Assembly (NCBI GenBank): GCA_028370155.1
Contig: CP116670.1
Span: 1,302,001-1,366,000 of the forward strand
Direction: 5' to 3'
Origin: Arthrobacter sp. OVS8
Lineage (GTDB): Bacteria; Actinomycetota; Actinomycetes; Actinomycetales; Micrococcaceae
DNA length: 64,000 bases
A program made the position numbers and the translations under genes. The notes below the pieces were generated by a model that did no database searches, had not been told where the DNA came from, and worked only from the letters and a program-made list of their open reading frames with translations. Below, piece by piece: positions 1-11,033 of this stretch. Position 1 is the stretch's first letter. Each line of letters begins with the position of its first letter.

Positions 1-1849
1 CTGTGGCTGGCCGAACAGATCCAGGACCTGGCCGGCGCCATCAGCCTGGCCAGTGCTCCGTGGGTGCCGTATTACGCCCGTGCCCTTGGGGCGAAAATCG
101 GGAACGACGTCCAGCTCCACTCGCTGCCGCCCGTCACGGGTCTGCTTTCACTCGGCAGCGGCTGCAATGTGGAGCCGGAGGTCGATCTGTCCGGCTGGTG
201 GATTGACGGCGACATCGTCCATATCGGGGCCATCCACGTCGGTCCCGGCGCCACGGTCGGGGCGCGAAGTACCCTCATGCCGGGCGCCACGATCGGCGCC
301 GGAGCCAAGGTGGAGCCGGGCTCGGCCGTGCTGGGCAAAGTGAAGTCCGGGCAGCTTGTGGCCGGGTCCCCGGCCGAGCGGCGGGGCAAGGCCAAACACT
401 CCTGGCCGGATACTCCCCGGCCCACCCGCTGATGGGCAGGCTCTGGTTCGCCGGCTTCGCCGCCGCGTCAGCCGTCCTGGCCATGATCCCGTATGTCTCC
501 GCCGCCGCCGCGTCACTGGTGGTCTTCGGCTTCATCCGGGGCAAGGACTCGCTGGGCGCCGCGCTGCCGCAGCTGCTGCTGTCCCTCCCGCCGGCCGCCC
601 TGGTCTGGTTTCTGTCCAACCTGGTGCTGATACTCCTGACCACCCGGCTCCTGGGGTGGGCCTCGCCGAAGGCTACTACCGGGTGCGCAGCAGGATCGGC
701 TGGCAGGTCTGGGCGACCGAACGGGTCCTGGACCTGGCCCGCGACCTCCTCTTCCCCGTTTACGCCAGCCTCTTCACGCCCGCCTGGCTGCGCCTGCTCG
801 GAGCCAGAATCGGCAAGAACGTGGAGGCCTCAACAGTCCTGCTGATCCCCAAGATGACCACCGTCGGCGAAGGCGCCTTCCTGGCCGACGACACCATGGT
901 GGCCTCCTACGAGCTCGACGGCGGCTGGCTGCGGATCGCCCCCGCCAAGATCGGCAAGCGCTCGTTCCTGGGCAACTCCGGCATGACCGCTGCCGGCCGC
1001 AACGTGCCCAAGAATTCCCTCGTGGCCGTGCTGTCGGCGACCCCGGCGAAATCGAAGGCCGGGACGTCGTGGCTCGGCAGCCCGCCGGTCCGGCTGCGGC
1101 GCACGGCCATCGCATCCGATGACACGAGGACCTACCAGCCGCCCCTGAAACTCAAGATCGCCCGGGCCCTGTGGGAGTTGTGCCGCTTTGTCCCCGTCGT
1201 GACCACCGTCGCGATCGCCGCCGGGGTCTTCCTCGCCTTCGACTGGCTCGCCACCGTCTTCAACTACGGCATCGCTGCGCTCCTGGGCGGCGTCGTGATC
1301 CTGCTCGCCGGCGCTGTGGCAGCGGGCAGCGCCGTCGCGGCGAAATGGCTGCTGGTTGGGCGCATCCGGCCCGGCGAGCATCCGCTGTGGAGCTCCTTCA
1401 TCTGGCGCAACGAGGTGGTGGATACCTTCATCGAAATGGTCAGTGCCCCGTGGTTCGCCCGCGCCGCCACCGGCACCCCGGCCCTTGTCTGGTGGCTCCG
1501 CGCACTCGGCGCCAAGATCGGCGCCGGCACGTGGTGCGAAAGCTACTGGCTGCCTGAAGCGGACCTCGTGACCCTGGGCCGGAACGCCACGGTCAACCGC
1601 GGCTGTGTGGTCCAGACCCATCTCTTCCACGACCGCGTCATGAGCATCGACACTGTTACGCTCGATGACGGGGCAACGATGGGACCGCACGGAGTTATCC
1701 TTCCGCAGGCCCGGATCGGCAACGGTGGCACGGTGGGCCCGGCGTCCCTCGTGATGCGGGGTGAAACAGTGCCCGCCGCGACATACTGGATGGGCAATCC
1801 GGTGAGTCCCTGGAGCGGGCCCTCGGTGCCTGCCGCCAAGCTGAAGTAG
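1..1849 (+). CDS. Pls/PosA-type membrane NRPS, C-terminal part (5' partial, frameshifted)
   Basis: This is the C-terminal half of a membrane synthetase; the adenylation and carrier domains would lie to the left of the window. Three copies of a left-handed beta-helix (hexapeptide-repeat) acyltransferase-like module are visible at about 60-400, 780-1080 and 1500-1810. Each carries an A-KIG or A-RIG start and V-G-GA-V type turns. Two pairs of hydrophobic helices separate them (about 440-650 and 1165-1360). Alternating TM pairs and three tandem modules is the known layout of epsilon-poly-lysine synthetase and its relatives. Reading moves through three frames, with one missing base near 410 and one near 655; the segment after each matches the family. 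The stop is TAG at 1847. The product is unknown; a homopoly(amino acid) is an inference. Confidence 0.72.
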
Positions 1850-1893
1850 CCACGCCCCCGCCCGCCCGCACCTGCAATCCCGAAAGCCTGTTG

Positions 1894-3277
1894 ATGAGCT
1901 CCAGTCCCCCGAGTTCCACCGCCGCACCCGGCACCGGCAGTGGCCTGCCCGCCGACGATGCGGCCGGATCCCCTGATCCGTATCTGCCTGGCCACGGCAC
2001 GGATGCCTACCGTGTCACGCGCTATGAACTTGAACTGGACTACAAGCTCAGCAGCAACCGCCTGAACGGCCGGGCGGTGGTGCACGCCGTGACGGAACGC
2101 CCCACGTCCGCGATCGTCCTGGACCTGACCGGTCTCCGGGCCACCAAGATCCAGCTGAGCGGGCGGAGGGTGCGGAAGTTCAGCCAGCGCGCCGACCAGC
2201 TCGTGATCGTCCCCGAGGCGGCCCTGCTGCCGGGCGAGGACTTCATCCTCGATATCCGCTACGAAGGCAACCTCTCCCCGCCGCGGGCTCTGGGGCGAAG
2301 TGGGCTGGGAGGAACTCACCGACGGTGTGCTCGTGGCGGGACAGCCGAACGGCGCACCCTCCTGGTTTCCGTGCAACGACCACCCGCAGGACAAGGCCAG
2401 CTACCGGATCTCCGTCACCACGGACGCCAACTACCGGGCCGTGTGCAACGGGATCCTGGTGTCGCACAACTCCCGGTCCAGCCGCGAAACGTGGGTGTAC
2501 GAACAGTCGGAGCCGATGTCCACGTACCTCGCCACGGTCCAGATCGGCCGCTACGAACTCCTGGCGCTCAACCCGGTCCGCCCTGCCGTGCAGGTGCCCC
2601 AGTACGCGGCCGTTCCGGCGGCGCTGGCTGAGACTGCCCGCGTCGGGCTGGCGCGGCAGCCGGAGATGATGCGCACCTTCATCAACTGTTTCGGCCCGTA
2701 CCCTTTCTCCGAGTACACCGTGGTGGTGGCAGGGGATGAACTGGAGATCCCGCTGGAGGCGCAGAGCCTGTCGATCTTTGGCCCCAACCATCTCGCGCAG
2801 GACTGGGAGTCCCAGCGGCTCATTGCGCATGAGTTGTCCCATCAGTGGTTCGGGAACTCACTGACGGTGGCCTCGTGGAAAGACATCTGGCTGCACGAGG
2901 GCTTCGCCTGCTACGCGGAATGGCTCTGGTCCGAGGAGGCCGGCGTGATGACGGTGGCCCGCCGGGCCGCCACCGCGTGGCGAAAGCTTGGCGCCAGCAA
3001 GCAGGACCTGCTGGTGGGCGACCCGGGCCCGGAGCTGATGTTCGATGACCGGGTCTACAAGCGCGGCGCCCTGGCGCTGCATGCCCTGCGCCTGCGCTGC
3101 GGTGACCTGGCGTTTTTCTCCCTGCTGCACGAGTGGGCCAGCCAGAACCGCCACGGCTCCGTTTCGACACAGCAGTTCATCCTGACCGCGGACCACGCGA
3201 CGGGCCTCGATACCGAGTCCCTGCTGCACCCGTGGCTGTACCAGGAGGCCCTGCCGCCGATGCCGACGGGCGGCTAG
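1894..3277 (+). CDS. M1 family zinc metallopeptidase (frameshifted)
   Basis: A gluzincin aminopeptidase of about 461 residues. The zinc site HELSHQ lies at about residue 312, and the third ligand glutamate is in the downstream WLHEGFACYAEW stretch. The N-terminal beta domain (residues 30-130) and a GAME-like exopeptidase region are recognisable. The frame changes near 2285; adding two bases in the CGGG/CTCTGG stretch rejoins the halves. The start is ATG 1894, directly after a TTG at 1891 in the same frame. It follows the synthetase by 44 bases on the same strand, so the two are probably co-transcribed. Epsilon-poly-lysine-degrading enzymes are reported to be zinc aminopeptidases, so self-protection or product trimming is a reasonable guess, not a proof. 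No signal peptide is visible. Confidence 0.82.
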
Positions 3278-3344
3278 CAGCCGTCCTGACGGCGGGCCAC
3301 AGTCTTGACGGCGGCTCACGGGGCTTCCAGCCCGGTTGCGGCTG

Positions 3345-4004
3345 CTAGGCCTGGCTGACGATTGCCAGCGCGGCGGCAAAACCTGCGGGCAGGCCCAAGG
3401 CGCCCGTGTCCAGGTCGACGACGGCGGTCCCGTCGGCGGGCACCGCGAAGGCCTCAACCGAGGCCGGGTCGATCCGCAACCCGGTGCCGCGGGCTTTCAG
3501 CAGGGCTTCCTTGCGCGCCCAGGCGGATGCCCGCCAGGGCATCGCTTGCTCCGGCGGCAGGGCGACGAGCAGTTGCCGTTCCGCAGCGGTGAGGGCGACG
3601 TCGTCGAACCCTGGGAACATCACGCCGGAGCTGTGCTCCAGGTCGATGCCGACGGTCATCCCTGCTGTCCCGGTCTCACGTGCGGCGCCGGCTCTGCCGG
3701 CCGCGAGCAGGGCCCAGCCGCGGCTGCGGGAAAGGCTCAGGATGAGGCCCGCGGGAGCGTCGTGCAGCCGGTAGCCGGGGCGGCCGTGGTCAAGCTCCGG
3801 TCCCGTGCCGCAGTCCGGGCACGAATAGTCGGCAGTGAGCTCCCCGGGTCCGACGCCGAGGATCCCGGCGGCGAAGGCGCGCAGGGCGATCCTGCCGGCG
3901 AGGAAGTCCCGCCGGGCCGCCGGGTCCGTGATGCCCGCGGCGCGTGTACGTTCCGCGGGATTCAGGAACGTCCCGCCGTCCGGTCCGACGTCGGCAAGAC
4001 GCAC
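3345..4004 (-). CDS. Sfp/AcpS-type 4'-phosphopantetheinyl transferase
   Basis: This enzyme transfers phosphopantetheine from CoA to a carrier protein. Over 219 residues the magnesium-binding motif VGIDLEH (D121, E123) and the later WARKEALLKARG motif (W162, K165, E166, K170) are both present and correctly spaced. A SCPDCG pair near residue 61 may bind metal. The GTG at 4004 is the only usable start codon in an open stretch that runs back to the end of pheT. That stretch (ending TLTVSGITVRS) looks coding, so the true N-terminus may have been lost to a missing base. The gene converges on the M1 peptidase. Its obvious nearby client is the carrier domain of the NRPS at 1-1849. Confidence 0.8.
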   Translation of the reverse strand: MRLADVGPDGGTFLNPAERTRAAGITDPAARRDFLAGRIALRAFAAGILGVGPGELTADYSCPDCGTGPELDHGRPGYRLHDAPAGLILSLSRSRGWALLAAGRAGAARETGTAGMTVGIDLEHSSGVMFPGFDDVALTAAERQLLVALPPEQAMPWRASAWARKEALLKARGTGLRIDPASVEAFAVPADGTAVVDLDTGALGLPAGFAAALAIVSQA

Positions 4005-4074
4005 GGACCGGACGGTGATTCCGGATACGGTGAGGGTTCCGCCGTTTTCCCCTGCTCCCTGTGTTCCCTGTGCT

Positions 4075-6618
4075 CTAGCGTTGGACTGCTCCGAAACGCT
4101 CGTGGGCTACGGCGACAGCGCCCTCGCGGGCCGCGGATGCCTCGTCCGCGGTCAGCGTGCGGTCCGCGGCCCGGAAGCGCAGGCTGAAAGCCAGCGACTT
4201 CTTGCCGTCCACGATGCCCTTGCCCGCGTACACATCGAAGAGTGCGACGTCTTCGAGCAGTTCGCCGGCGCCTTCGCGCAGGGCCGTGAGCACCTCTTCC
4301 GCCGGGACCTCCTGCGGCACCACCAGGGCGACGTCCTGGGTGGCCACCGGGTAGGTGGAGATGTGGCGGGCCACGATCACGTCGGCGGCCGCCTCAAAGA
4401 GGGCGTCCGCGTTGAATTCGAGGGCCACCGAACGCGCGGGCATGTCATGGGCGGCCAGCAGCTTCGGGTGCAGCTCGCCGGCATAGCCCAGGACTTCGCC
4501 GGTGCGGAGCGCCAGCTGGGCGGCCCGTCCGGGGTGGAAGGCCTGGTGCTGCCCCTGGCTGACCACGATCTCGACGCCGAGCACGTCGCCGGCGGTCCTG
4601 GCGATGTCCAGCGCGTCGGCCCAGTCCCACGCTCTGGGCGTGTGGCCCGCGGCGGCCGGCGAGTCGTGTCCGGTGAGTACCGCGGCGACGTACAGCGGCT
4701 GGTCCGGGACGCCGTCGTACAGTCCGTCCAGCACCTCGTCGCTTGGCTTGACGCCAAGCGGCGGGATCGAGGCGGTGCCCAGCGTGTCGCCCGGCAGGAA
4801 CACCAGACCGGCCTCGAACAGGGCCAGATCCCGGAAGCCGCGCGAATGGTTGCGCTTGGCGACCTCAATCAGGCCCGGCAGGATCGAGGTGCGCAGGTAG
4901 CCCTGCTCCTCGCTGATCGGGTTGGCCAGCTTGAGCGCTTTGCGGGGCGTTCCTTCCGTGGACACGCCGAACGTGTCGTTGGCGGCCTTGGAGACGAACG
5001 GGTACGCAAGTACCTCGGTGAGGCCGGAATCTGCCAGTGCCTGGACGAGGCGCCGGCGCTGCTGCTGGGTGCGGGTCAGACCGCGCCCCGGAGGCGCCAC
5101 GGGAAGGCTCGCGGGGATCTGGTCGTAGCCGACCAGCCGGGCGATCTCCTCCGAGAGGTCCTCCTTGGTTTCCAGGTCGTTGCGCCAGCTCGGGGCGGTC
5201 ACGGTGTAGCCGCCGTCGTTCTTCACCACCACGGCGCCGAGGTCCTCGAGTGAGGTGACCACCTGCTCCTCGGTGAAGTCGATGCCGATCCGTTCGGAGG
5301 CGAAGGCTGCGGGCAGCTCGACGGTGACGGTGTCCGGCGCCGTCCCGACGTCGGTCCCGGCCTCATCCGCGGTGCCGCCGGCGAGTTCGACCAGGAGGTC
5401 AACGACGCGCTGGGCGGCGGTGCCCGCGACGTGCCAGTCCACGCCGCGTTCGAAGCGCTTGGAGGCTTCGGACGGCAGTTTGTGGCGGCGGCGGGAGCGT
5501 CCGATGGACACCTCGTCGAAGTGCGCCGCCTCGACGAGGACGTTCGACGTCGAATCGCTGACCTCGGTGGCGGCGCCGCCCATCACGCCGGCGATGCCGA
5601 TCGCGCCGGAGCCGTCGGTGATCAGCAGGTCCTCGACGTCGAGCGCTCGGACCTTCTCGTCCAGTGTGGTGATCTTTTCACCTGCCACCGCACGGCGGAC
5701 CACGATGTCGCCAGACAGCTTGTCCAGGTCGTAGCAGTGCGTGGGCTGCCCGAGTTCGAGCATGACGTAGTTGGAGATGTCCACCGGGAGCGAGATGGAG
5801 CGGATGCCGGCAAGCCGGAGGCGTGAAACCATCCAGAGGGGTGTGGGCCGGGTGGCATCCACGCCGCGGACGGTGCGGGCCACGAAGCGGTCGCAGCCGG
5901 GCTTGCCGTAGATCGGGGCGTCGTCGTTGAGTTTGACGGGGTAGCCGCCGGCCAGGGCAACCGGCGCCTGGACTTTCGACGCCGGGTCGGTGAAGGACGT
6001 GCCGGTGGCGTGGGCGTATTCACGGGCCACGCCGCGGATCGAGAACGCGTAGCCGCGGTCCGGCGTGACGTTGATTTCGGCGGCCTGGTCGTAGAGTCCC
6101 AGGAGCTCCATGGCGTCGGCGCCGATTTCCGGGTCCAGCCCGATCCGGGAGAGCACCAGGATGCCGTCGTGGTCCTCGCCGATCCCGAGCTCGCGCACGG
6201 AGGCGATCATCCCGGCGGACAGGTGGCCGTAGGTCTTGCGCGCCGAAATGTGGAAGTCGCCGGGCAGCACGGCGCCGGGAAGGGTGACCACCACCTTGTC
6301 GCCTTCCACGAAGTTGTGGGCGCCGCAGATGATGCCCTGGACGCCCGAGGGATCAATGCCGTCGCCGGTGAGGGCCTGCTGCTGCCCTTCGGGGACCACC
6401 CGGACCTGGCACCAGTTGATGGTTTTGCCGTTGGTCTGGGGTTCCTTGACGATGCTCAGGACCTGGCCCACCACGATGGGGCCCTGCAGGGTGTCCGTGG
6501 GGCGGTGGACGGCCTCTTCTTCAAAGCCGACTTTGACCAGTTCGGCCATCACGTCTTCGGCCGTTGCTCCGGCCGGTACCTGCGCGAATTCACGCAACCA
6601 GGAAAGGGGGATACGCAC
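4075..6618 (-). CDS. pheT: phenylalanine--tRNA ligase beta subunit
   Basis: The large subunit of cytosolic PheRS, 847 residues, the usual bacterial length. The N-terminal tRNA-binding OB fold is at about residues 40-150 (GPIVVGQVLSIVKEP). The B3/B4 editing region and B5 domain follow, and a C-terminal anticodon-binding FDX-ACB domain starts at STYPVATQDVALV. The GTG start at 6618 lies 2 bases after the pheS stop, so the two are translationally coupled. The open frame runs on through the 3' part of pheS only because pheS has lost a base; there is no real PheS-PheT fusion. This gene itself is intact. Confidence 0.96.
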   Translation of the reverse strand: MRIPLSWLREFAQVPAGATAEDVMAELVKVGFEEEAVHRPTDTLQGPIVVGQVLSIVKEPQTNGKTINWCQVRVVPEGQQQALTGDGIDPSGVQGIICGAHNFVEGDKVVVTLPGAVLPGDFHISARKTYGHLSAGMIASVRELGIGEDHDGILVLSRIGLDPEIGADAMELLGLYDQAAEINVTPDRGYAFSIRGVAREYAHATGTSFTDPASKVQAPVALAGGYPVKLNDDAPIYGKPGCDRFVARTVRGVDATRPTPLWMVSRLRLAGIRSISLPVDISNYVMLELGQPTHCYDLDKLSGDIVVRRAVAGEKITTLDEKVRALDVEDLLITDGSGAIGIAGVMGGAATEVSDSTSNVLVEAAHFDEVSIGRSRRRHKLPSEASKRFERGVDWHVAGTAAQRVVDLLVELAGGTADEAGTDVGTAPDTVTVELPAAFASERIGIDFTEEQVVTSLEDLGAVVVKNDGGYTVTAPSWRNDLETKEDLSEEIARLVGYDQIPASLPVAPPGRGLTRTQQQRRRLVQALADSGLTEVLAYPFVSKAANDTFGVSTEGTPRKALKLANPISEEQGYLRTSILPGLIEVAKRNHSRGFRDLALFEAGLVFLPGDTLGTASIPPLGVKPSDEVLDGLYDGVPDQPLYVAAVLTGHDSPAAAGHTPRAWDWADALDIARTAGDVLGVEIVVSQGQHQAFHPGRAAQLALRTGEVLGYAGELHPKLLAAHDMPARSVALEFNADALFEAAADVIVARHISTYPVATQDVALVVPQEVPAEEVLTALREGAGELLEDVALFDVYAGKGIVDGKKSLAFSLRFRAADRTLTADEASAAREGAVAVAHERFGAVQR

Positions 6619-6620
6619 TG

Positions 6621-7681
<1,061 letters not shown>

Positions 7682-7859
7682 CTACTGTTCTTAGCTACGA
7701 GTCGGTTCATGCCAACGGCAACGGCCCTCCAAGGTGCAGGGACCAGCGTGTTGACAAAGGACAGGGCTCGCCAAAATCGCTCCGGCGGGCACTCCCCTTC
7801 AGTCTAGTTGAAGGCACTCAGGTGCCCGAACGTGACGGCACACGGTGGCTCGCCCTCCC
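7682..7859 (-). promoter_or_regulatory. pheST upstream region
   Basis: This 178-base gap precedes pheS. On the minus strand a TAGACT hexamer at 7806-7801 could be a -10 element, with a leader of about 120 bases to the pheS start. No convincing -35 is visible, and I found neither a T-box signature nor a clear leader peptide. Confidence 0.3.
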
Positions 7860-8500
7860 CTAAGCGTCCGTTGCGGGCACCTGGCCTGCAGTGTGTGAGA
7901 GGAATCGACCGGTCTGCCGGAATTCACGGGCGAGAAGTATGGCCGCCACAGCTTGAGCACCCAAGACCATGGCCATTAACCACCAGATCTCACTGCTACC
8001 GGGAACAGCCTGCGGGATGAAGACGAGCGGAAACATGGGCGCCATGACCAGTTGCGTGGCAAGGTTCTTCCGCAGTTGAACAGCGGCGCCTCGGGTGACG
8101 GCGAGATGCTCTGGCTCGACCGCCGCCTTCCCGATAATTTGCCGACGGACATGCTTTTGCTCATGCTCCTGAAGCGAAAGCATTACGTCCGTACTTCCCA
8201 GCTCAGCGACCGGCCGCACTCTCCTGACGTTATAGATGAGGCCTCCGATCATGGCAACCAGTGCGGAAAGGACAAACCCGAACGTTAGGTGAGAAGCCCA
8301 ATTTGCGGGGTCATCCCCAGGACGAACATGGCACTCAACGACCCGATCGAAATCAGGACCACTAAGCCGACAGGCAAATAGAGCATGTAGTAGGCCTTGA
8401 CCGCCTCGCCCAAGCCTCTATCAGCTAAGCCCTGCGCACTCCTCGCGGCGCTGGCCCACCTGTCTTGGGACTGCGCCATCAGATCGTCGAGTCCGCTCAT
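7860..8500 (-). CDS. four-helix membrane protein of unknown function (frameshifted)
   Basis: The sequence gives a 71-residue piece (ATG 8500, with GGGAAGA seven bases upstream) and a 130-residue piece. They join into one protein of about 213 residues if one G is added to the GGGG run near 8312; the join then reads FVLGDDPANWASHLTFGF. Predicted helices are YLPVGLVVLISIGSLSAMFV, FGFVLSALVAMIGGLIYNV, a third around LVMAPMFPLVFI, and a fourth at IWWLMAMVLGAQAVAAILL. Helices 2 and 3 are separated by a charged cytoplasmic segment rich in E, H and K. I do not recognise the family. The lack of any start codon for the second piece supports a single gene. Confidence 0.6.
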
Positions 8501-8775
8501 CGCATTCTTCCCATCGGTGTCCGTGCCAAATGCCGACACCCGTGACCCTCGAGTGGCACCGCTGCCTCTAATGCTCAAATCCTGAACTATTCGGCCCCTC
8601 AAGCCAACAGTTCGAGCACGACGAAAAGAATATTGCCGGCACCCCGCCCAGCCCCTCCCCGCTCCCCGGACTTCGGCGCTGCGGCCCGGCCCGGCCCGCC
8701 GGATATCCTGCACTACAGGTATCCCGGCATAGTTTTCCCGTCCCGCATTGACATGCGCCCGGCTAGCATGGCCTC

Positions 8776-9243
8776 ATGACGCCGGGACAACGGCTGCGAC
8801 AGCTGGCCAATGTACTGAATGCAACAACTCCGCTGGGGTTGCTGCTGGCTGGCTGCGCCCGCACGCCGGTCCGCCGGGGGCCCCGGGGACTGCTGATCGC
8901 CACGGGCTACCGCTGGCGGCTCCCTTTCGCCGGCGCGTTCACGGTCGGCAATGTGGTGCTGTTCCGCGCCGGGCCGGAGGAAGCCCTGGCCAACACCGTG
9001 CTGCTGGGGCACGAGGAGCGCCACTGCACCCAGTACGCCTGGTGCCTGGGCCTTCCCTTCCTGCCGCTGTACTTCCTCGCGGCGGGCTGGTCCCTGGCCC
9101 GGACCGGAAACCCCGGCTCCCTTAATTTCTTCGAACGTCGCGCCGGTCTGCGGGCCGGCGGCTACCCGGAGCCGGGCGACCGGATCCAGGCGGCAACCAC
9201 CGGCACGACGGGCCCGGCGGCCCCCGAACGGAACGAGGCATAA
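8776..9243 (+). CDS. hypothetical protein with HExxH (zincin-like) motif
   Basis: A 155-residue protein not recognised by name. A GHEERHCTQY segment at residues 78-87 fits the HExxH zinc-peptidase signature and is followed by a hydrophobic helix (LGLPFLPLYFLAAGW). A conserved-looking NFFERRAGL lies after it. A short peptidase fold anchored in the membrane is possible, but I see no clear third zinc ligand. The stop TAA at 9241 precedes the SIMPL gene start by one base, so the two form a transcription unit. Confidence 0.65.
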   Translation: MTPGQRLRQLANVLNATTPLGLLLAGCARTPVRRGPRGLLIATGYRWRLPFAGAFTVGNVVLFRAGPEEALANTVLLGHEERHCTQYAWCLGLPFLPLYFLAAGWSLARTGNPGSLNFFERRAGLRAGGYPEPGDRIQAATTGTTGPAAPERNEA

Positions 9244-9244
9244 C

Positions 9245-9883
9245 ATGACAGAGAACCCCAGGACCATCTCGGTCACCGGATCCGGCAGCGCGGAAGCCGC
9301 GCCCGACCTGCTGACCCTCTCGATCGGCGTCGAGTGCCGCCGGGACGACGTCGGCACGGCATACGGCGATGCCGGCCGCTCCTCCGCGGCCATCACCGCG
9401 GCACTCCGCGGACACGGCGTGGCGGACCCGGACATCACGACGTCGGGCCTCAATGTCCGCGCGGAGGTCAACTGGCAGGAGGGCCGGGGCCAGGTGGTCT
9501 CAGGCTACCTGGCGTCCAGCATGCTGAGTGTCCGGATCACGGATTTGCGGGCGGCATCGGAGGTCATCGCCGCCGCGGTCGCGGCCGGCGGCAATGATGT
9601 CCGGCTCAACGGGCTGGAGCTCGGGTTCGCCGATCCCGCCGCCGTCACCGCCCGCGCCCGCGAAGCCGCGTGGCAGGACGCCCTCACCACGGCCGGGCAC
9701 TTCGCATCCCTCGCCGGAGCTTCACTGGGCAAGGTGGTGTCGATCGAGCAGCAGTCCGGCCACCCGGCGCCGATCCCCATGGCGAAGATGCAGCGGGCCG
9801 TCGCGGTGGAATCGCTGACGGTGGAGGCAGGCGAGTCCAGTGTGAGCTCCACGGTTGGCGTTGTGTGGGAGCTGCTCGGCTGA
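9245..9883 (+). CDS. SIMPL domain-containing protein (DUF541)
   Basis: A 212-residue protein matching the SIMPL/DUF541 family. It opens with TISVTGSGSAEAAPDLLTL, has the repeated Y-ASS-LSVRI strand and ends in a beta strand (SSTVGVVWELL). Members are usually periplasmic or surface proteins of uncertain role; the E. coli relative YggE affects oxidative-stress tolerance. No signal peptide is seen here, so a cytoplasmic location is possible. The gene is intact and lies one base downstream of the HExxH protein gene. Confidence 0.85.
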   Translation: MTENPRTISVTGSGSAEAAPDLLTLSIGVECRRDDVGTAYGDAGRSSAAITAALRGHGVADPDITTSGLNVRAEVNWQEGRGQVVSGYLASSMLSVRITDLRAASEVIAAAVAAGGNDVRLNGLELGFADPAAVTARAREAAWQDALTTAGHFASLAGASLGKVVSIEQQSGHPAPIPMAKMQRAVAVESLTVEAGESSVSSTVGVVWELLG

Positions 9884-9924
9884 GCCGGCGTCTGGCCGGC
9901 ACAATCCCGGAAGCGTCCGGCACC

Positions 9925-10226
9925 CTAGCCGCCGGCCGGACCTGCCCAGGCACCAAAGGATCCGGCCCCGCCGCCTCCGCTGTCGTCGTCTTTGCCGCAA
10001 CGTTTGCAGCGCTTATATAGCTTGCCATCGTCGGCGTGTTCAATATGCCAATCGTGCTGAATGTTCAGCTTGCACAGCAAGGCCTTGAGCATAATCTTCT
10101 CCGATCGACTCGAGATCCTGCGGAGGTCGGTAATCTCATCATCGTCTTCGTGCCACAGCAGCAGAAGATCAAAAACTGAATTTCTTCATCCCTCTCGACA
10201 TCAATTGGGTCAGCAGCCGCGCTCAC
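9925..10226 (-). CDS. small zinc-ribbon protein, DUF1660-like
   Basis: The securely read part is 55 residues from ATG 10092 to TAG 9925. A GGAGAA ribosome-binding site lies six bases before the ATG. It carries C7, H13, W15, H16 and a CKRCGK knuckle at C29/C32, followed by a glycine-rich tail. This layout resembles small DUF1660-type zinc ribbons. Upstream, the same frame continues back to a stop near 10166. Adding one T to the T5 run complementary to 10171-10175 extends it to a GTG at 10226, giving about 100 residues with an acidic N-terminus (ADPIDVERDEEIQ). Which start is used cannot be settled by eye. Confidence 0.6.
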
Positions 10227-10297
10227 GCAGTCGTGACCCCGGCTACGGCGGCAAATAGGCATGGCCCAGCATCTAGACCAGGTCAGTGTGGCGCCGG

Positions 10298-10937
10298 CTA
10301 GTGCGTCGCCCCGGCGGCGATCCTGAGGTCCGCCGTGGTGGCCAGGGTGGTGCGGACGACGACGGCGAGCGCCTCCGTCAGCTGGGCCAAGGGCAGGGAC
10401 GGCTCCGTGCTCTCCGGCGGCAGCTGGCCCGGCTCGTAGGGAACATGGACAAAGCCACCCCGGGTTCCGGGCAGACGCCGCAGGGCGTGCATCAGCCCGT
10501 AGAAGACGTGATTGCAGACGTAGGTGCCCGCGGTCTGGGATACCTCGGCGGGGATCTCCGCAGCTGCGAGGGCCGCGAGCGCCGCTTTCACCGGAAGGGT
10601 GCTGAAGTAGGCTGCCGGTCCCCGTCGACGACGGGCCGGTCCACGGGTGACTGGCCGGCGTTGTCCGGAATCCGCGCGTCGTCGCAGTTGATCGCGATCC
10701 GCTCCAGCGAAATCCGGGGCCGCCCGCCGGCCTGGCCTGCGCAGACCACCAGCTCCGGGCCGTACTGCTCCAGTGCCGCTTCCAGCACCCGGATCGCATC
10801 GCCGAATACGCAGGGCAGTTCCACGGCCTGCGCGTCGAGCCCTCGGCCCGGAGCAGGGCCGCCGCCTCCCGCGCGGCGGACCACGACGCGTTGGTGCTCT
10901 CGCCGCCGAAGGGCTCGAATCCTGTGAGGAGAATCAT
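10298..10937 (-). CDS. pcp: pyroglutamyl-peptidase I (frameshifted twice)
   Basis: A cysteine peptidase (C15) that removes N-terminal pyroglutamate, about 213 residues. The N-terminus [12 protein letters not shown] is diagnostic. The glutamate motif is in [11 protein letters not shown], the catalytic cysteine in [14 protein letters not shown] and the histidine in [10 protein letters not shown], in that order. These three blocks lie in three frames, with single-base losses near 10845 and 10600. The gene is divergent from the SOS-boxed radical SAM gene. Confidence 0.88.
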
Positions 10938-11033
10938 CGCCCCAGCCTAACAATGCGGCCCCCGCTGGAGCCGAACGGCAATCCACAGTCCCGCAGGTGC
11001 GGTACCGATACGGCGTGGGCCCTTGACTTAAAT

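Noticed and set aside
8501..8713. N-terminal extension of the membrane protein to 8713
   Set aside because: Low-complexity Arg/Gly sequence without a ribosome-binding site. ATG 8500 has a good one.
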